Shown here piece after piece: positions 43,609 to 54,643 of a DNA stretch of 64,000 nucleotides. The DNA is taken from NCBI GenBank assembly GCA_003665825.1, contig QPFY01000023.1, positions 62,001-126,000 on the forward strand, written 5' to 3'. The notes under the pieces were generated by a model. That model was not told the DNA's origin, did not search any database, and saw nothing but the letters and a program-made list of their open reading frames with translations. The DNA is from Microbotryum silenes-acaulis (Eukaryota > Basidiomycota > Microbotryomycetes > Microbotryales > Microbotryaceae). The number at the start of each line of letters is the position of its first letter. Position 1 is the first letter of the stretch. A program made the translations under genes and the position numbers.

Positions 43609-45267
43609 ATGTCAGTCCCTCCAACGGACAAGGGCAAAGCCAAGGAAGCTACACCCCCCAGCACACCCGCCACACCCGCCACGGCTCCGAGTGCAGATGC
43701 GAAAGCGACGGGCATCATCGTCATTGGCATGGCAGGTACGTTCAGCCCAGCGCGGCTTGCGAAGCTCCCTCGACGCTCCTCCGTACAGGAGACCCCACGT
43801 CGCACCTACGCCCCTGCACATGAACAAACACACACACACACACACACACAAGTGCTCATCCTTCACACTCTACCCCCCACAGGCTCAGGCAAAACGACCC
43901 TTCTCCAACGTCTCAACGCCTACCTGCACTCGACCTCCCGTCCGCCGTATCTGATCAACCTCGACCCGGCGGTCAGTCACCTCCCCTTCTCGGCCAACAT
44001 CGACATCCGCGATACGGTCGACTACCAGAAAGTGATGCAACAGTACAACCTCGGTCCCAATGGGGGGATCTTGACCGCGTTGAATCTGTTCACGACCAAG
44101 TTTGATCAGGTGTTGGAATTGGTCGATAAGCGCAAGAGTTCGGTCGAGTACGTTCCCCGTTCCCAGCCCACTTTCGAATGGTCGGGAACGATCATCTGAC
44201 TTTGTTTCCCGATCTACTCTGTATGCAGTTACGTCCTGCTCGATACACCAGGCCAAATCGAAATCTTTACTTGGTCCGCTTCGGGAGCGATCATCACCGA
44301 CGCTTTGGCATCGTCCTTGCCGACCTGCGTAGCTTACATCATCGACACACCGAGGACGACCAACCCTGCAACGTTCATGAGCAACATGTTGTATGCGTGT
44401 TCGTGAGTCGGCTTCAGCGATACAACCCCTAAAGCTTGGCGCAAAAAAAACATCTGACCCCCCTCCTCCTCTGCCCTCCGTTCCCCCCCCCCCCCCCCCC
44501 CCCCCAAAAAAAAGGATCCTATACAAAACGCGCCTCCCCTTCATCCTCGTCTTCAACAAGACCGACGTCGAACCGCACCACTTTGCCCTTGAATGGATGC
44601 GCGATTTCGAAACGTTCCAAGAAGCCCTTCTCGCCCGTCGATCGTCCCCTAATGGTGGGGAAGGTAGTTCGGCGGCGGAGAGTGGGGGTTATATGGACAG
44701 TTTGATGAATTCGATGAGTTTGGTCTTGGATGAGTTTTATAAACATTTAAGGGTACGTTTCAAAAAACGAAAAAGACGAAATCCCAACTAAACACCTTCC
44801 TCTCCGTTCACGCTGGCAATCAACACCCCCTCACTGACACCCACCCACACATACAGGCCGTCGGAGTCTCAGCGATGACCGGTGAAGGTATACCTGAATT
44901 TTTCGACGCGGTTCAACGAGCTCGTCAAGAATACATCGAAGAATACTTGCCCGAACTTAACAAGACCTTGCGTGAACGAGAAATCGTTTCGGAGAAGGAG
45001 AAGAAGAGTTCGTTGCAGAGGTTGATGGGCGACCTTAAACTCGGGGCGCAGGGACCTGAAGGCGCTGAGGGGTTGGGTCGGGAACAAGAGGAGGAGCAAG
45101 AGGAGGAGGAGAGTGAGAGTGATGATGATGGAGAGATTATTGATCGGAGTGCGAGGACGGGTTATTATGAGTTGCCTGAACCGGAGAGGAAAGGGAGGAG
45201 GGGGAATGCGTTTGGTGGTGGGGGAGGTATGGAAGGGGCTGACGGGACGGTTTGGCCAAGGCCGTAG
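43609..45267 (+). CDS. GPN1: GPN-loop GTPase 1 (NPA3 type)
   Basis: GPN1/NPA3 is a cytoplasmic GTPase needed for assembly and nuclear import of RNA polymerase II. Exons 43609-43735, 43883-44147, 44229-44402, 44515-44752 and 44857-45267 give 404 residues. Motifs in order: G1 [21 protein letters not shown], the defining GPN loop ([13 protein letters not shown]), G3 [12 protein letters not shown]4 VFNKTD, and G5 VSAMTGEGI. The C-terminal tail is acidic with [19 protein letters not shown], a conserved GPN1 feature. Intron 1 has a CA microsatellite at about 43829-43850, and intron 3 ends with 23 C and 8 A before the AG. Confidence 0.95.
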
Positions 45268-47505
45268 GGGATTATCACATTGTGGAATGGGTGAGGGTTC
45301 GATGAATGATATTATATAAGGTGGTAATCTCGGACGCGTGATCATGAGGAACGAAAAGAGGCACGACCGCCGTGGAGTGCTGCGTCGCACAGGGGCTGGG
45401 CTCGTTCCCACGAAGCTCGTTCGCATACTTTGTACCTCTTTAAGCCCAATCAAACATTCAGCGAACTCCCGAGCACATCACGGCTGAACCCACCACACGG
45501 GCTACAAGCCCTTCGCAAAATCCTCCTTCGCGAAGCAAAAGATCTTGTACTGAAGCTCGCTCGGGAAGCTCTGCCTCATTGCACATACCATAGCCAGCCT
45601 CAACGACTCGGCGCCTTGATTACAAGCCGTGCAGAACTTGTTCTCACGACCAGCAAGAGGTTGTAAGGCTCTCCTCTGGCAGTCGGCATCGGAGCTCGGA
45701 GCCTTCGATCGACCCGTCGTAATTCGCATCAAGAATCGGGGGGGGGGGGGGGTCTTACTCCGACCAAACTTTTTCAAGAGGGGACTCTGATCCACCTCCT
45801 AGCACATGAAACTTCGTCCCTCAGTACCTCGGAAGACTACTGGCTCTCTTCTACAACATAATGTGTGTAAGACTTTTCACTTTCGACTAGGAACTTTGAC
45901 CATCCATTTGGCGCCCCAAAGGGGGGAGTCGACCTCGAAAATACGACTGAACCACTATCCGACCGACCCTTGCGAGTCCTTACCCAAAAGAATTCGCCGG
46001 CGGGGGGGGGGGGGGAAGCGGCGGCGGGCCTGGTAGGATTTCCGGTCGAGGTGGAACGTGTGCAAAATCTACACTCGTACTCTACTCCATTGATCAGCTC
46101 TTTCATGGTCAAAAAAGCCGGTTGCCGGGACAAGAGTCACTCACCTTGCCGACTCCCGTAACCGAAAATTTTGGTGGAGCCAGTGATTAGTCGCTGAAGT
46201 AGTGCTAACGCAAGCTCAAATTTGAGCAACCACATGAAACCATCGGGGCTGTGGGGGGCTACGAAACGTTGTCGGGGGAAAGCTGGTCGAACGCTTGTTC
46301 CTCGAGAGCTTGACCGCCTAGAGGGGCTCGAGCTGAGACACCCCCCACCACAGGCCCTAGCACCCACGGGCGGCGGCGGCACTTTGGCGAGCCCCGCTCC
46401 GCGGAGATCAATCGCTCGCCCTCTCAGGCGCTCAGGCGGCTAGATCTCAGGCCTGCCGAGTATGTAGTGAGACCGCGCTTCCCAGTGTTCTCCGAGTGGG
46501 CTCGCAGACACCCATCATGATGCCCTCCCCTTGCTAGTGCCTCCTCAAAAGCCCCCCGAACCAAATATGATCACAGACTCGATTTCAGATCGACCTTACT
46601 TGAACATGATGAGATCATTTACGGTAGGAGGATCTCACGCTCGCAAAAGCAGCGGAAGCAATGAGGCCTCGATGAGCTCGAAGAGGCGCCTTTTCAAATC
46701 CGCTTCCGCAAAACCCGCGGGAACCGAGTCCGAGCTGGAACACGAGAGAGGTTCCAACTACAATACTTTGGCAATCAGGGGCCAGCGCTCGACGTCGATC
46801 TATCTCCCCAGAGGCTTGTGTGCTCAAAGGGTTGATCGAGCCGTGACCGGTGCCGAGAACCGGATCCGAAACAGCGGGCCAGGATCAAGTCTTGAGACAC
46901 TTCGTAATTGAATCGACGGGGCAGCAGCGGCGGGCAGGCGCGCGCTTGCGCGCTCGGCAGCCCAAATCTCAATCCGAGACATTTCTCAAGAGCCGCGAGA
47001 TTACCGAGATGATCGCATGACCGGTCATCAAGGCTGAGCTGGCGCATAATGTAGTAAGCATCTCGGCAATCCTGGAAAACGCTTGTTTCTGTTTTTCGGA
47101 GGCAGAGGGGTCGAGCGTAGCGTTGAGACACTTATTATGGGTGTTGGCGCTCGCGCTGGGTTCGCCCAGCGAGAAGCCCTCCTGTCTCGGCAAGTTTATT
47201 CCCCACTGCCGTCATGCACGAGGTGTGGCTAACGACTTGACCCCGTGTATTTTTGGGATGCTTTACACGTACAACTAGTACACATCCCATCATTCGGCAA
47301 ACTAAATCTCTTGGCAAGCGAAGATCCCTTGCAGTCCCTTGCCAAAGCAGCTCTGCATTTAATCGAGAACTCTTCTCCGCACTCTTCTTTTCCTCCTCTT
47401 CACCACTTCCCACTCCACCTCCAGTTCTCCAACATACAGGATTTCAGCTAGTCTGAGCCTTACCACAGTCATTTCCCTATACTTTACCACTCGCTTCGAA
47501 ACGAC
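45268..47505. other. Gene-poor 2.2 kb stretch
   Basis: Two poly(G) runs stand out: 15 G at 45738-45752 and about 14 G near 46002-46015. Weak coding signals exist on the plus strand at 46567-46911 (MITDSISDRPYLNMMRSFTV, Ser/Arg-rich) and on the minus strand at about 47193-46969 (KQKQAFSRIAEMLTTLCASS). Neither has clear splice sites or a family. The last 100 bases are the promoter of the cysteine-rich gene. Confidence 0.35.
46567..46911 (+). CDS. Doubtful small Ser/Arg-rich ORF
   Basis: ATG to stop gives 114 residues beginning MITDSISDRPYLNMMRSFTV, followed by SSKRRLFKSASAKPAGTESE. Composition is uniform and hydrophilic, with no domain, signal peptide or splice context. It could be a genuine small protein or chance. 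Confidence 0.2.
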   Translation: MITDSISDRPYLNMMRSFTVGGSHARKSSGSNEASMSSKRRLFKSASAKPAGTESELEHERGSNYNTLAIRGQRSTSIYLPRGLCAQRVDRAVTGAENRIRNSGPGSSLETLRN

Positions 47506-48981
47506 ATGCAACTCATCACTTTCCTCATCGCCGCGGCGCCCGCGCTCACTTCCTTCGTCTCGGCCTCGGCGCTGACCGCGGACGAGATGGCCGTCGAGAA
47601 GCGCAACCTCTTCAAGTACTGCTGCAACGGCAAGCTTTGGAAGCGCGACGACGCCGAGTCACTCGAAAAGCGTACCTTCTGTCTTCGCAAGCGAACCTTC
47701 TGGATCGAAAAATGCCCGACGACGCCGCCGTGCAACCCCTTCAACTGCCCGAAACCTTTTAACTCGCTGCCGCTCTGCACCAACGACCAATGCGACTTCC
47801 TGTGCCTCGGCGGCACCATCAAGGTCGGCTCGTCCTGCGTGAAGCCGTGAGTATCTGTTTGCGTCTCGGCGTCTGCTCCGCTTCAAGGCCATGATGACTG
47901 ACGCTATGACGCGCGCCGTTTGCATTTTCACCCCCTATCCAGCTGCAAGAAGTCGTCGTGCCCGGCCGTCGCCAACGCCACCCCCGTGTGCAAGGACGAC
48001 CAGTCGTGCGACTTCAACTGCAACTCAGGCTTCAACAAGGTCGACGGCAAGTGCGTTCCCAATACCCCTACCTGCGATGTCACCAAGTGCCCCAGCTGCC
48101 CTAGCGGCAACGGCACCCCTATCTGTAACAGCGCTGGCAAGTGCGACTTCAACTGCAACTCGGGCTTCAACAAGGTCGACGGCAAGTGCGTTCCCATCTG
48201 TGACGCCACCAAGTGCCCCGTCGTCGCCAACTCGCAGTCGATCTGCACGAGTTCTGGTGACTGCGACTTCAACTGCAACTCGGGCTTTAGCGAGGTCGAT
48301 GGCAAGTGCGTTCCCGATACCCCTACCTGCGATGTCACCAAGTGCCCCAGCTGCCCCAATGGCAACGGCACCCCTATCTGCACGGACAACAAATGCGACT
48401 TGGAGTGCAACTCTGGCTACAAGAACGTCGACGGCAGCTGTGTGGCTGTTCCGTAAGTCTTTCATTGACATCTTCCTTTGACGCTCTGGTAGCTGTTCCC
48501 ATTGCAGTAAAACTGACCTCTGCAATTTCTTGTCCGTTCACACAGCGCCACCTGCACGAAGAAGAAGTCGATCGCGTTCTACGACAACTTCCAGTCGACG
48601 GCGGACGGTGAGCTGGCTGTCACGGTCGCTTCGATCGATGCCTGCGCGGCCTACTGCTTGAGCAAGAACTGCGCCTCTTTCGACTTCTGGGATGGCAACC
48701 AGTGCGGTATCCAGATTGGTGGTGGTGGATTCGACGGCTTCCAGTACTCGCCCGGAGTCGTCCACGGTGTTGCCGGCAAATGCTCCGACTTCACCGACAA
48801 GTGCCCCGAGAAGGTCGCCGTCAAAGCTTGCTACAACAAGTCGGTCTGGTAAGTTGAGCTCCGTATCTTCCCTTCGTCTTCCCTTGAAACCCTGAGGTCT
48901 AACTTCGTCCGCTCGTCTGCACGCTACAGCCCGTCGGCCTCGGCCCGTCTTCGCCGCTCTCACCCGGCCCACAAGCACTGA
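47506..48981 (+). CDS. Secreted cysteine-rich repeat protein, copy A
   Basis: Exons 47506-47846, 47943-48452, 48546-48848 and 48930-48981 give 401 residues. A signal peptide (MQLITFLIAAAPALTSFVSA) is followed by four Kex2-type KR sites within 65 residues (VEKR, LWKR, LEKR, LRKR), so the N-terminus is probably processed. Then come four repeats of a cysteine motif of the form C-D-F-x-C-N-x-G-F/Y-x6-G-x-C. A separate C-terminal domain of about 95 residues has CAAYCLSKNCASFDFWDGNQ and resembles PAN/apple-type domains in cysteine spacing. No GPI signal is seen. It may be an extracellular adhesin, ligand or effector-like protein; the function is not established. Confidence 0.85.
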
Positions 48982-50460
48982 TCGTTGAGCGTAGTTTCCC
49001 TTCCCGCTCATTCCTTTCTCATGACTGCAAACGCTTTTATACTCTATCTTTTACTTTGAGTGGTACCATTGTCTATGCTGAAAATTCGATGATTTTGTCC
49101 TTCTCTTGGCTTCTAATCAAGAAGTAGAAATTCCTTTAACCGCTCTACCCCTATGTCCTCGATATAGATCGACTTGCTCAGTCAAATTCTTTGAATTCTT
49201 TTTGAACACTGCTTCTGATCTGAGATAGCGTTCTGTCATTCATCGACGTTCCCGCAAGAATATGTTGTCTTGCCCGCTCGTCCCCTTCATGAGCTTACAG
49301 AAACGCAGCCAGGCGTGACATTTTTCTCGATATCGGGCAAGAAAGGGCAGTTCATACACACTGCGCAACACCCTTACTTGTCGAGTAAGGGAGAGCAATT
49401 GAAATATTTCCCATTAGTTCTACACTAAATATCATATTACACAAAGCGGTGTGCTCTGCACTCTCGACGAGAGCTCGCACCATGTACATGTGGAGCGGCA
49501 CCGGCGTGGCCACGATATCAATCAAGCGCGAGTTCTTGCCCTACCTAGGAATATCTTTGCCTTTTCTTGCGCAGGAAAACGCGACAGGGCAATGGGCAGT
49601 TGGTTGTCTCGTTGGCAAACAGGAAGTCGCTCACGACACGAAGTCTACTTCATACCGTGAATTGAGTCGAGACTGGGGTAGCGGTAAATTCCATTCGCGG
49701 GGGCATTGAGTGACGGACGACCCGAGCGCCCGCCGCCACGAGCCGAGGGCCTGAGACAAGGCAGACCCGAGCGACCACGCTAGTGAATCGGCTGCCGGAC
49801 TGGGCTTGAACTCGATGACTCAATGATGGTGGTTTGAGTGCGGGGCAGCGTTTTGCACTATTCATAGTTAGGCACACGTCATAGATGATGTTCCAGTGAT
49901 CATCATGCATGGGTCTGTGGGCGATGTCAGTACGAAGTGAGTGTGACGATGTGATGATTTCAGAGCTGGCAAAGTGCCGGGGATTGGTGGAGCTGCTGGT
50001 CTCACCCGCCGCTTGGCATGATTGTTTCACTCGACCGGCCGCTGTTCGAGGCCTGTTCCGACCGGGACCACGACTAGTGCCCAGGGTTACGGTGTCGACC
50101 ACTCACAACGCTTGGAAACACATCGTCCTGGTTCGGTGTCTTGAGACCGGTCTCATTTTGACTCCTCCTTGAAGGGCGGAAAAAAGTGAGACTTACCTTG
50201 CGATGAGACAGGCGAGACTAGCTCTGCGCTTTGAAATTGCTGCCGCCGAACGTCGGAAGCCGGTAGTCCGCCCCTCGCCCGAGCTCGCTTGTGACGCGTG
50301 ACAGCAGAGCCAGAGTGATCCACTCTTCGAGCAGGATTTTGCTCCCTCTTTCCTTTCCCTTCCTCACATCTCATCCTTCACAACAAGGGCTTTCAGCTCA
50401 ACTCACTCACACTCTTTTAAACTCCTTTCTCTTCACCTTCACACCCCAGACGGCATCTTC
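48982..50460. other. Spacer between the two cysteine-rich genes
   Basis: About 1.5 kb with no supported gene. The AT-rich part near 49000-49440 and the more GC-rich part after it differ in composition. The final 150 bp are a pyrimidine-rich promoter that differs from that of copy A. Confidence 0.4.
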
Positions 50461-51832
50461 ATGCAACTCTTCACTCTCCTCATCGCCGCGGCGCCCGCGC
50501 TCACTTCCTTCGTCTCGGCCTCGGCGCTGACCGCGGACGAGATGGCCGTCGAGAAGCGCAATCTCTTCAAATACTGCTGCAACGGCAAGCTTTGGAAGCG
50601 CGACGACGCCGAGTCACTCGAAAAGCGTACCTTCTGTCTTCGCAAGCGAACCTTCTGGATCGAAAAATGCCCGACGACGCCGCCGTGCAACCCCCTCAAC
50701 TGCCCGAAACCTTCTAACTCGCTGCCGCTCTGCACCAACGACCAGTGCGACTTCCAGTGCCTCGGCGGCACCATCAAGGTCGGCTCGAGCTGCGTGAAGC
50801 CGTGAGTATCTTTCCTTTCCTTTTCCTGTGCTCGTTTGCATATCGGCGTCTGCTGCCCTCCAAGGCCATGAAGGCTGATACTATGGCGCGCGCGGTGTGC
50901 ATTTTCACCCCGTTTCCAGCTGCAAGCCATCGTCGTGCCCGGCTGTCGCCAACGCCACCCCGGTGTGCAAGAACGACCAATCGTGCGACTTCAACTGCAA
51001 CTCGGGCTTCAACAAGGTCGACGGCAAGTGCGTTCCCATCTGTGACGCCACCAAGTGCCCCGTCGTCGCCAACTCGCAGTCGATCTGCACGAGTTCTGGT
51101 GACTGCGACTTCAACTGCAACTCGGGCTTTAGCGAGGTCGATGGCAAGTGCGTTCCCGATACCCCTACCTGCGATGTCACCAAGTGCCCCAGCTGCCCCA
51201 ACGGCAACGGCACCCCTATCTGCACGGACAACAAATGCGACCTCCAGTGTAATACCGGCTTCTCCAAGAAAGACGGTCAATGTGTCCCCGACGTCCCTGT
51301 TCCGTGAGTTACTTCTCTCCGATCTTCACTCGCATTCGATGCCCCCTCTGTGTTGAAAAGAATCATTCGCTTATTTTTTCTTCGATGATCAACTCTCTTT
51401 CAGCACCTGCACGAAGAAGTCGGTGGCGTTCTACGACGACTTCCAGTCGACGGCGGACGGTGAACTGGCCGTCACGGTCGCTTCGATCGATGCCTGCGCG
51501 GCCTACTGCTTGAGCAAGAACTGCGCCTCGTTTGACTTCTGGGATGGCAACCAATGCGGTATCCAGATTGGTGGTGGTGGATTCGACGGCTTCCAGTACT
51601 CGCCCGGAGTCGTCCACGGTGTTGCCGGGCAATGCTCCGACTACACCGACAAGTGCCCCGAGAAGGTCGCCGTCAAGGCTTGCTACAACAAGTCGGTCTG
51701 GTCAGTTTTCCCCTCCAGCTTTCTCTTCATCTGATGTCACTTTCGTCGTGCTGACTCGTTCCTCCCGACGCTGCTTGCAGCCCCACGACCTCGGCGCGCC
51801 TTCGTCGCTCGCATAGCAAGCGCTTCGCCTAA
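50461..51832 (+). CDS. Secreted cysteine-rich repeat protein, copy B
   Basis: Exons 50461-50801, 50920-51303, 51404-51700 and 51781-51832 give 357 residues. It has the same plan as copy A: near-identical signal peptide, four KR processing sites, cysteine repeats and C-terminal domain. Exon 2 is 126 bp shorter: one 45-residue repeat unit present in A is missing, while three residues are gained before the next intron. Exons 1 and 3 are almost unchanged, while intron sequences have drifted more. The pattern fits a tandem duplication followed by loss or gain of one repeat through recombination. Confidence 0.85.
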
Positions 51833-52163
51833 TGCTTCTCCCTCAGTGTTGGATAAGATGATGGTTCCAAAGAGGTCAACTATTCTCTTGTTTTCTTCGA
51901 TTTTCTTCTTTTGCCTTCACCCTCGTTTCCCAATTGTAGCTAGTCTCGCTTCGTTTGCAATCCTCTCATGATACTCCCCCCCACCGAGTCGGATCCGGAG
52001 CTCGCCTCCGATCGAACTGCGCATCTGAACTTACTCTGCGAGCTAAGCTTTCTGGTTAAGACGGTCCTATTGAATTTCTTCCTTTGCCCGACTCAAACTT
52101 GCTCAAAAGAATACTGGGGATTTGTCCCTTCCGCAGCGATGTTTGGGAGATGAAGCGATATCT
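51833..52163. other. 3' flank of cysteine-rich copy B
   Basis: T-rich stretches near 51890-51930; no gene is seen. Confidence 0.4.
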
Positions 52164-52293
52164 GTTTTTTGTTTTATTTGGTAGATTTCAGTAACAGTAT
52201 AATTATATTAATACCTAGAAACCTTCGGAAAAGTCGGAGGGAATGCTTTTACGCACACTCGCAGAAGCCAGTAGTGTAGGACTCATTGACCCT
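52164..52293 (-). mobile_element. Second LINE copy, 3' UTR only
   Basis: The reverse complement matches the 3' UTR of the LINE at about 7160-7286 with only scattered differences, including AGGGTCAATGAGTCCTACAC and the A-rich tail. It is an extremely 5'-truncated insertion, in the opposite orientation. No target duplication could be assigned. Confidence 0.85.
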
Positions 52294-52654
52294 GTGATCG
52301 CGGCCTCAGGTTCGGCCGTTTGAGAAACTCGCGTCGATCGCATGTCGGCCGCCCCGCCAGATTATCACGCTCAACATCGCAACTGAGAGCAGCGGGTAAA
52401 CTTATCAGTAACTCTTTATTCATTATTTTTAATCGCTTGTGTGCAATTCTCCCGAGAATCGGTGATAAGTCTTGTCCGCGCGTACTCGGGATCTCTCGGG
52501 ATCCCGTCTAATCCCGTAGACAGGCCGAACAGGGTCGAATTCTGTCGAACTCGCCCGAGTTGACCTGTGCCGCCCACACGACGAGCCTCGACCCTCGAGC
52601 CTCGCGCCTACACGACGTGCACGTACGACACCCCGTGGCGCACAACCGCTCAAC
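52294..52654. other. Promoter region of the MFS gene
   Basis: Lies between the LINE remnant and the transporter start. The remnant sits about 360 bp upstream of the ATG. No specific site is seen. Confidence 0.4.
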
Positions 52655-54594
52655 ATGAAGACAAGAAGCTCCGAGACCGACAAGGTGACACAGGAAGCTG
52701 TCGACTCGACCGAATTGCAATCGTGGCCACCTTCGCCCGAGATCGAAGCGAGGGCTGACGACCACGACCTTGACCGCGACGACGAGATCACTTCCAAGAA
52801 ACGATCGTCTGGCCTGCACACACCCTCGACATCGGGAGATGTGACACCCAGTTCAATGGAACTCGAGTCGATGGATCTATCCCAGCACCACTTCTCGACC
52901 TCGACCTCGACACTAGGTTTGCAGCGACAGAGCGCGGCACCGTCATCGCTCGGACAGCTTCCCGAAGCTGATCGCTCGCCCGAAGCGTACCGTTTTCTCC
53001 TTGTCGCCTTCATCGTCGAGACCGTAATTTGGGGTCTACCGAGCGCATACGGTGTATTTCTGTCGTACTACATGGAGGAAGGTGTGCATGGCTCGACCGT
53101 AGGCGCCAAACTACTGTGAGCTACTGTGAGAGGGCTGCGCGATGCGACTGGTTCGCCGCTTCATGAGTCAAAAAACAGACCGACCGACGCTGATTCACTC
53201 GGGTCGCCTCACCGCGTTGCACTACCTTGCACACAATCACAGACCTCTCGTAGGAGCATGCGCGTCCGGAACCATGTATCTACTGGGTGAGGAGTACTTG
53301 AGTACTTGATCACGACTCAATTGCTCATCCTAAAGTTTTCTGTGGCATGCGTACCCAAAAGGTCCCCCTGTCGCTCTCCTCCTCAATCCTTACCCGAGCT
53401 TCCGGATATTAGCCATCCGAATCGGTTGCTGCATCCTCGTACTCGCTCTTCTCCTCTCCTCGTTCGCCAAGACGGCTTGGCAACTTCTTCTTACGCAAGG
53501 CTTCATGTACAGTATCGGCGGGAGTCTCGCCTACTACGCGACGTTCACCTTTCTTTCGGAATGGTTCGTCCAACGCCGAGGGTTCGCCAACGGTGTGTGT
53601 TTCGCTGGGACTGCGCTCGGAGGTGTCCTATACCCTTTCGCTCTCGAAGCCTTACTCTCCAAGTATGGATCTGCGACGACCTTGCGCGCGCTAAGCGTCT
53701 TGACCGCGGCCTTGCTAGGCGGAAGCATGCCCTGGCTGCGACCTCGGATCCCCGTGGGTAAAGGTTCCAAAGGCAAGGCCAAGAATGATCCCGCTTCGAA
53801 CGAGGCGACGAGGAGAAGACGCATGAGCTTGTGGAGAAACACCAACTTATGGGTTTTCATGTTCGCCAATAGTAAGCAGACCTCAAACGCTGATTCTTGA
53901 CGAGCTCTTGGCGAAATCTGATCGTGTCCGATTTTGTCCTGTATTCGCCGTTCAGTTGCACAAGCCTTTGGTTTCTTCGTCCCGACCTTGTACCTCCCGA
54001 CTTTTGCGACTTCGATAGGACTCTCCAACAAAATCGGATCAGCCACACTCGCTTGCGTCAATGCCTCGTCCGTGTTTGCGCGAGTTTATCTCGGCATCTT
54101 GAGCGATAGGATCAGTCCTCACGTCATTGGTGCGATCACGCTGGCCGCGAGTGCTTTCTCCGTTTTCATCCTTTGGGGTGTGACCTGTACGTATTGAGCG
54201 TCTCCCTTCGAACGGGTGCCACCGAAATGTAAAGACTGATGCGATTTGATCTCGATTCCGAACAGCCACTTCGCTTGCGCCCCTACTCATCTTCTCCCTC
54301 GTCCTCGGTGTCGCTTGCGGAGGCTGGACCTCACTCTACGCCGCGGTGATCCGCAACGCCGCGCGGGACGACCCAAACCTCTCCACGACCCTCTTTGGTC
54401 TCATATCCTTCACCCGCGGTCTGGGCTCAATCCTAACGGCTCCAATATCGTCCCTCTTGCTCGCTCATCCATTGCACCACGTCAAAGCTTCGGTCGGCTT
54501 CGGGGTCGAGGGGGGCAAGTACGGCGGTTTGGTCATTTTTGCGGGTATGAGTCTCGTTGTCGCTGCTGCGTCCGAGTTGTTCATTCTCTTATAG
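52655..54594 (+). CDS. MFS transporter, monocarboxylate-permease type
   Basis: Exons 52655-53115, 53243-53286, 53362-53871, 53956-54186 and 54266-54594 give 524 residues. A Ser/Asp/Glu-rich cytosolic N-terminus of about 110 residues precedes about 12 membrane segments. Helix 1 (FLLVAFIVETVIWGLPSAYG) is followed by VFLSYYMEE. The SEWFVQRRGFANGVCFAGTA block and the VYLGILSDRISPHVIG motif are typical of fungal monocarboxylate/riboflavin transporter-like proteins (MCH group). The substrate cannot be told from sequence. It is convergent with RFT1, the stop codons being 49 bp apart. Confidence 0.85.
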
Positions 54595-54643
54595 GCTTCT
54601 CCTCATGTTATATCTTGTATTTGTAACCACTTTTGTTTTTACT

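Noticed and set aside
49650..50102. 150-codon minus-strand frame between the two cysteine-rich genes
   Set aside because: No family, no signal peptide, no splice sites; composition typical of chance frames in GC-rich DNA.
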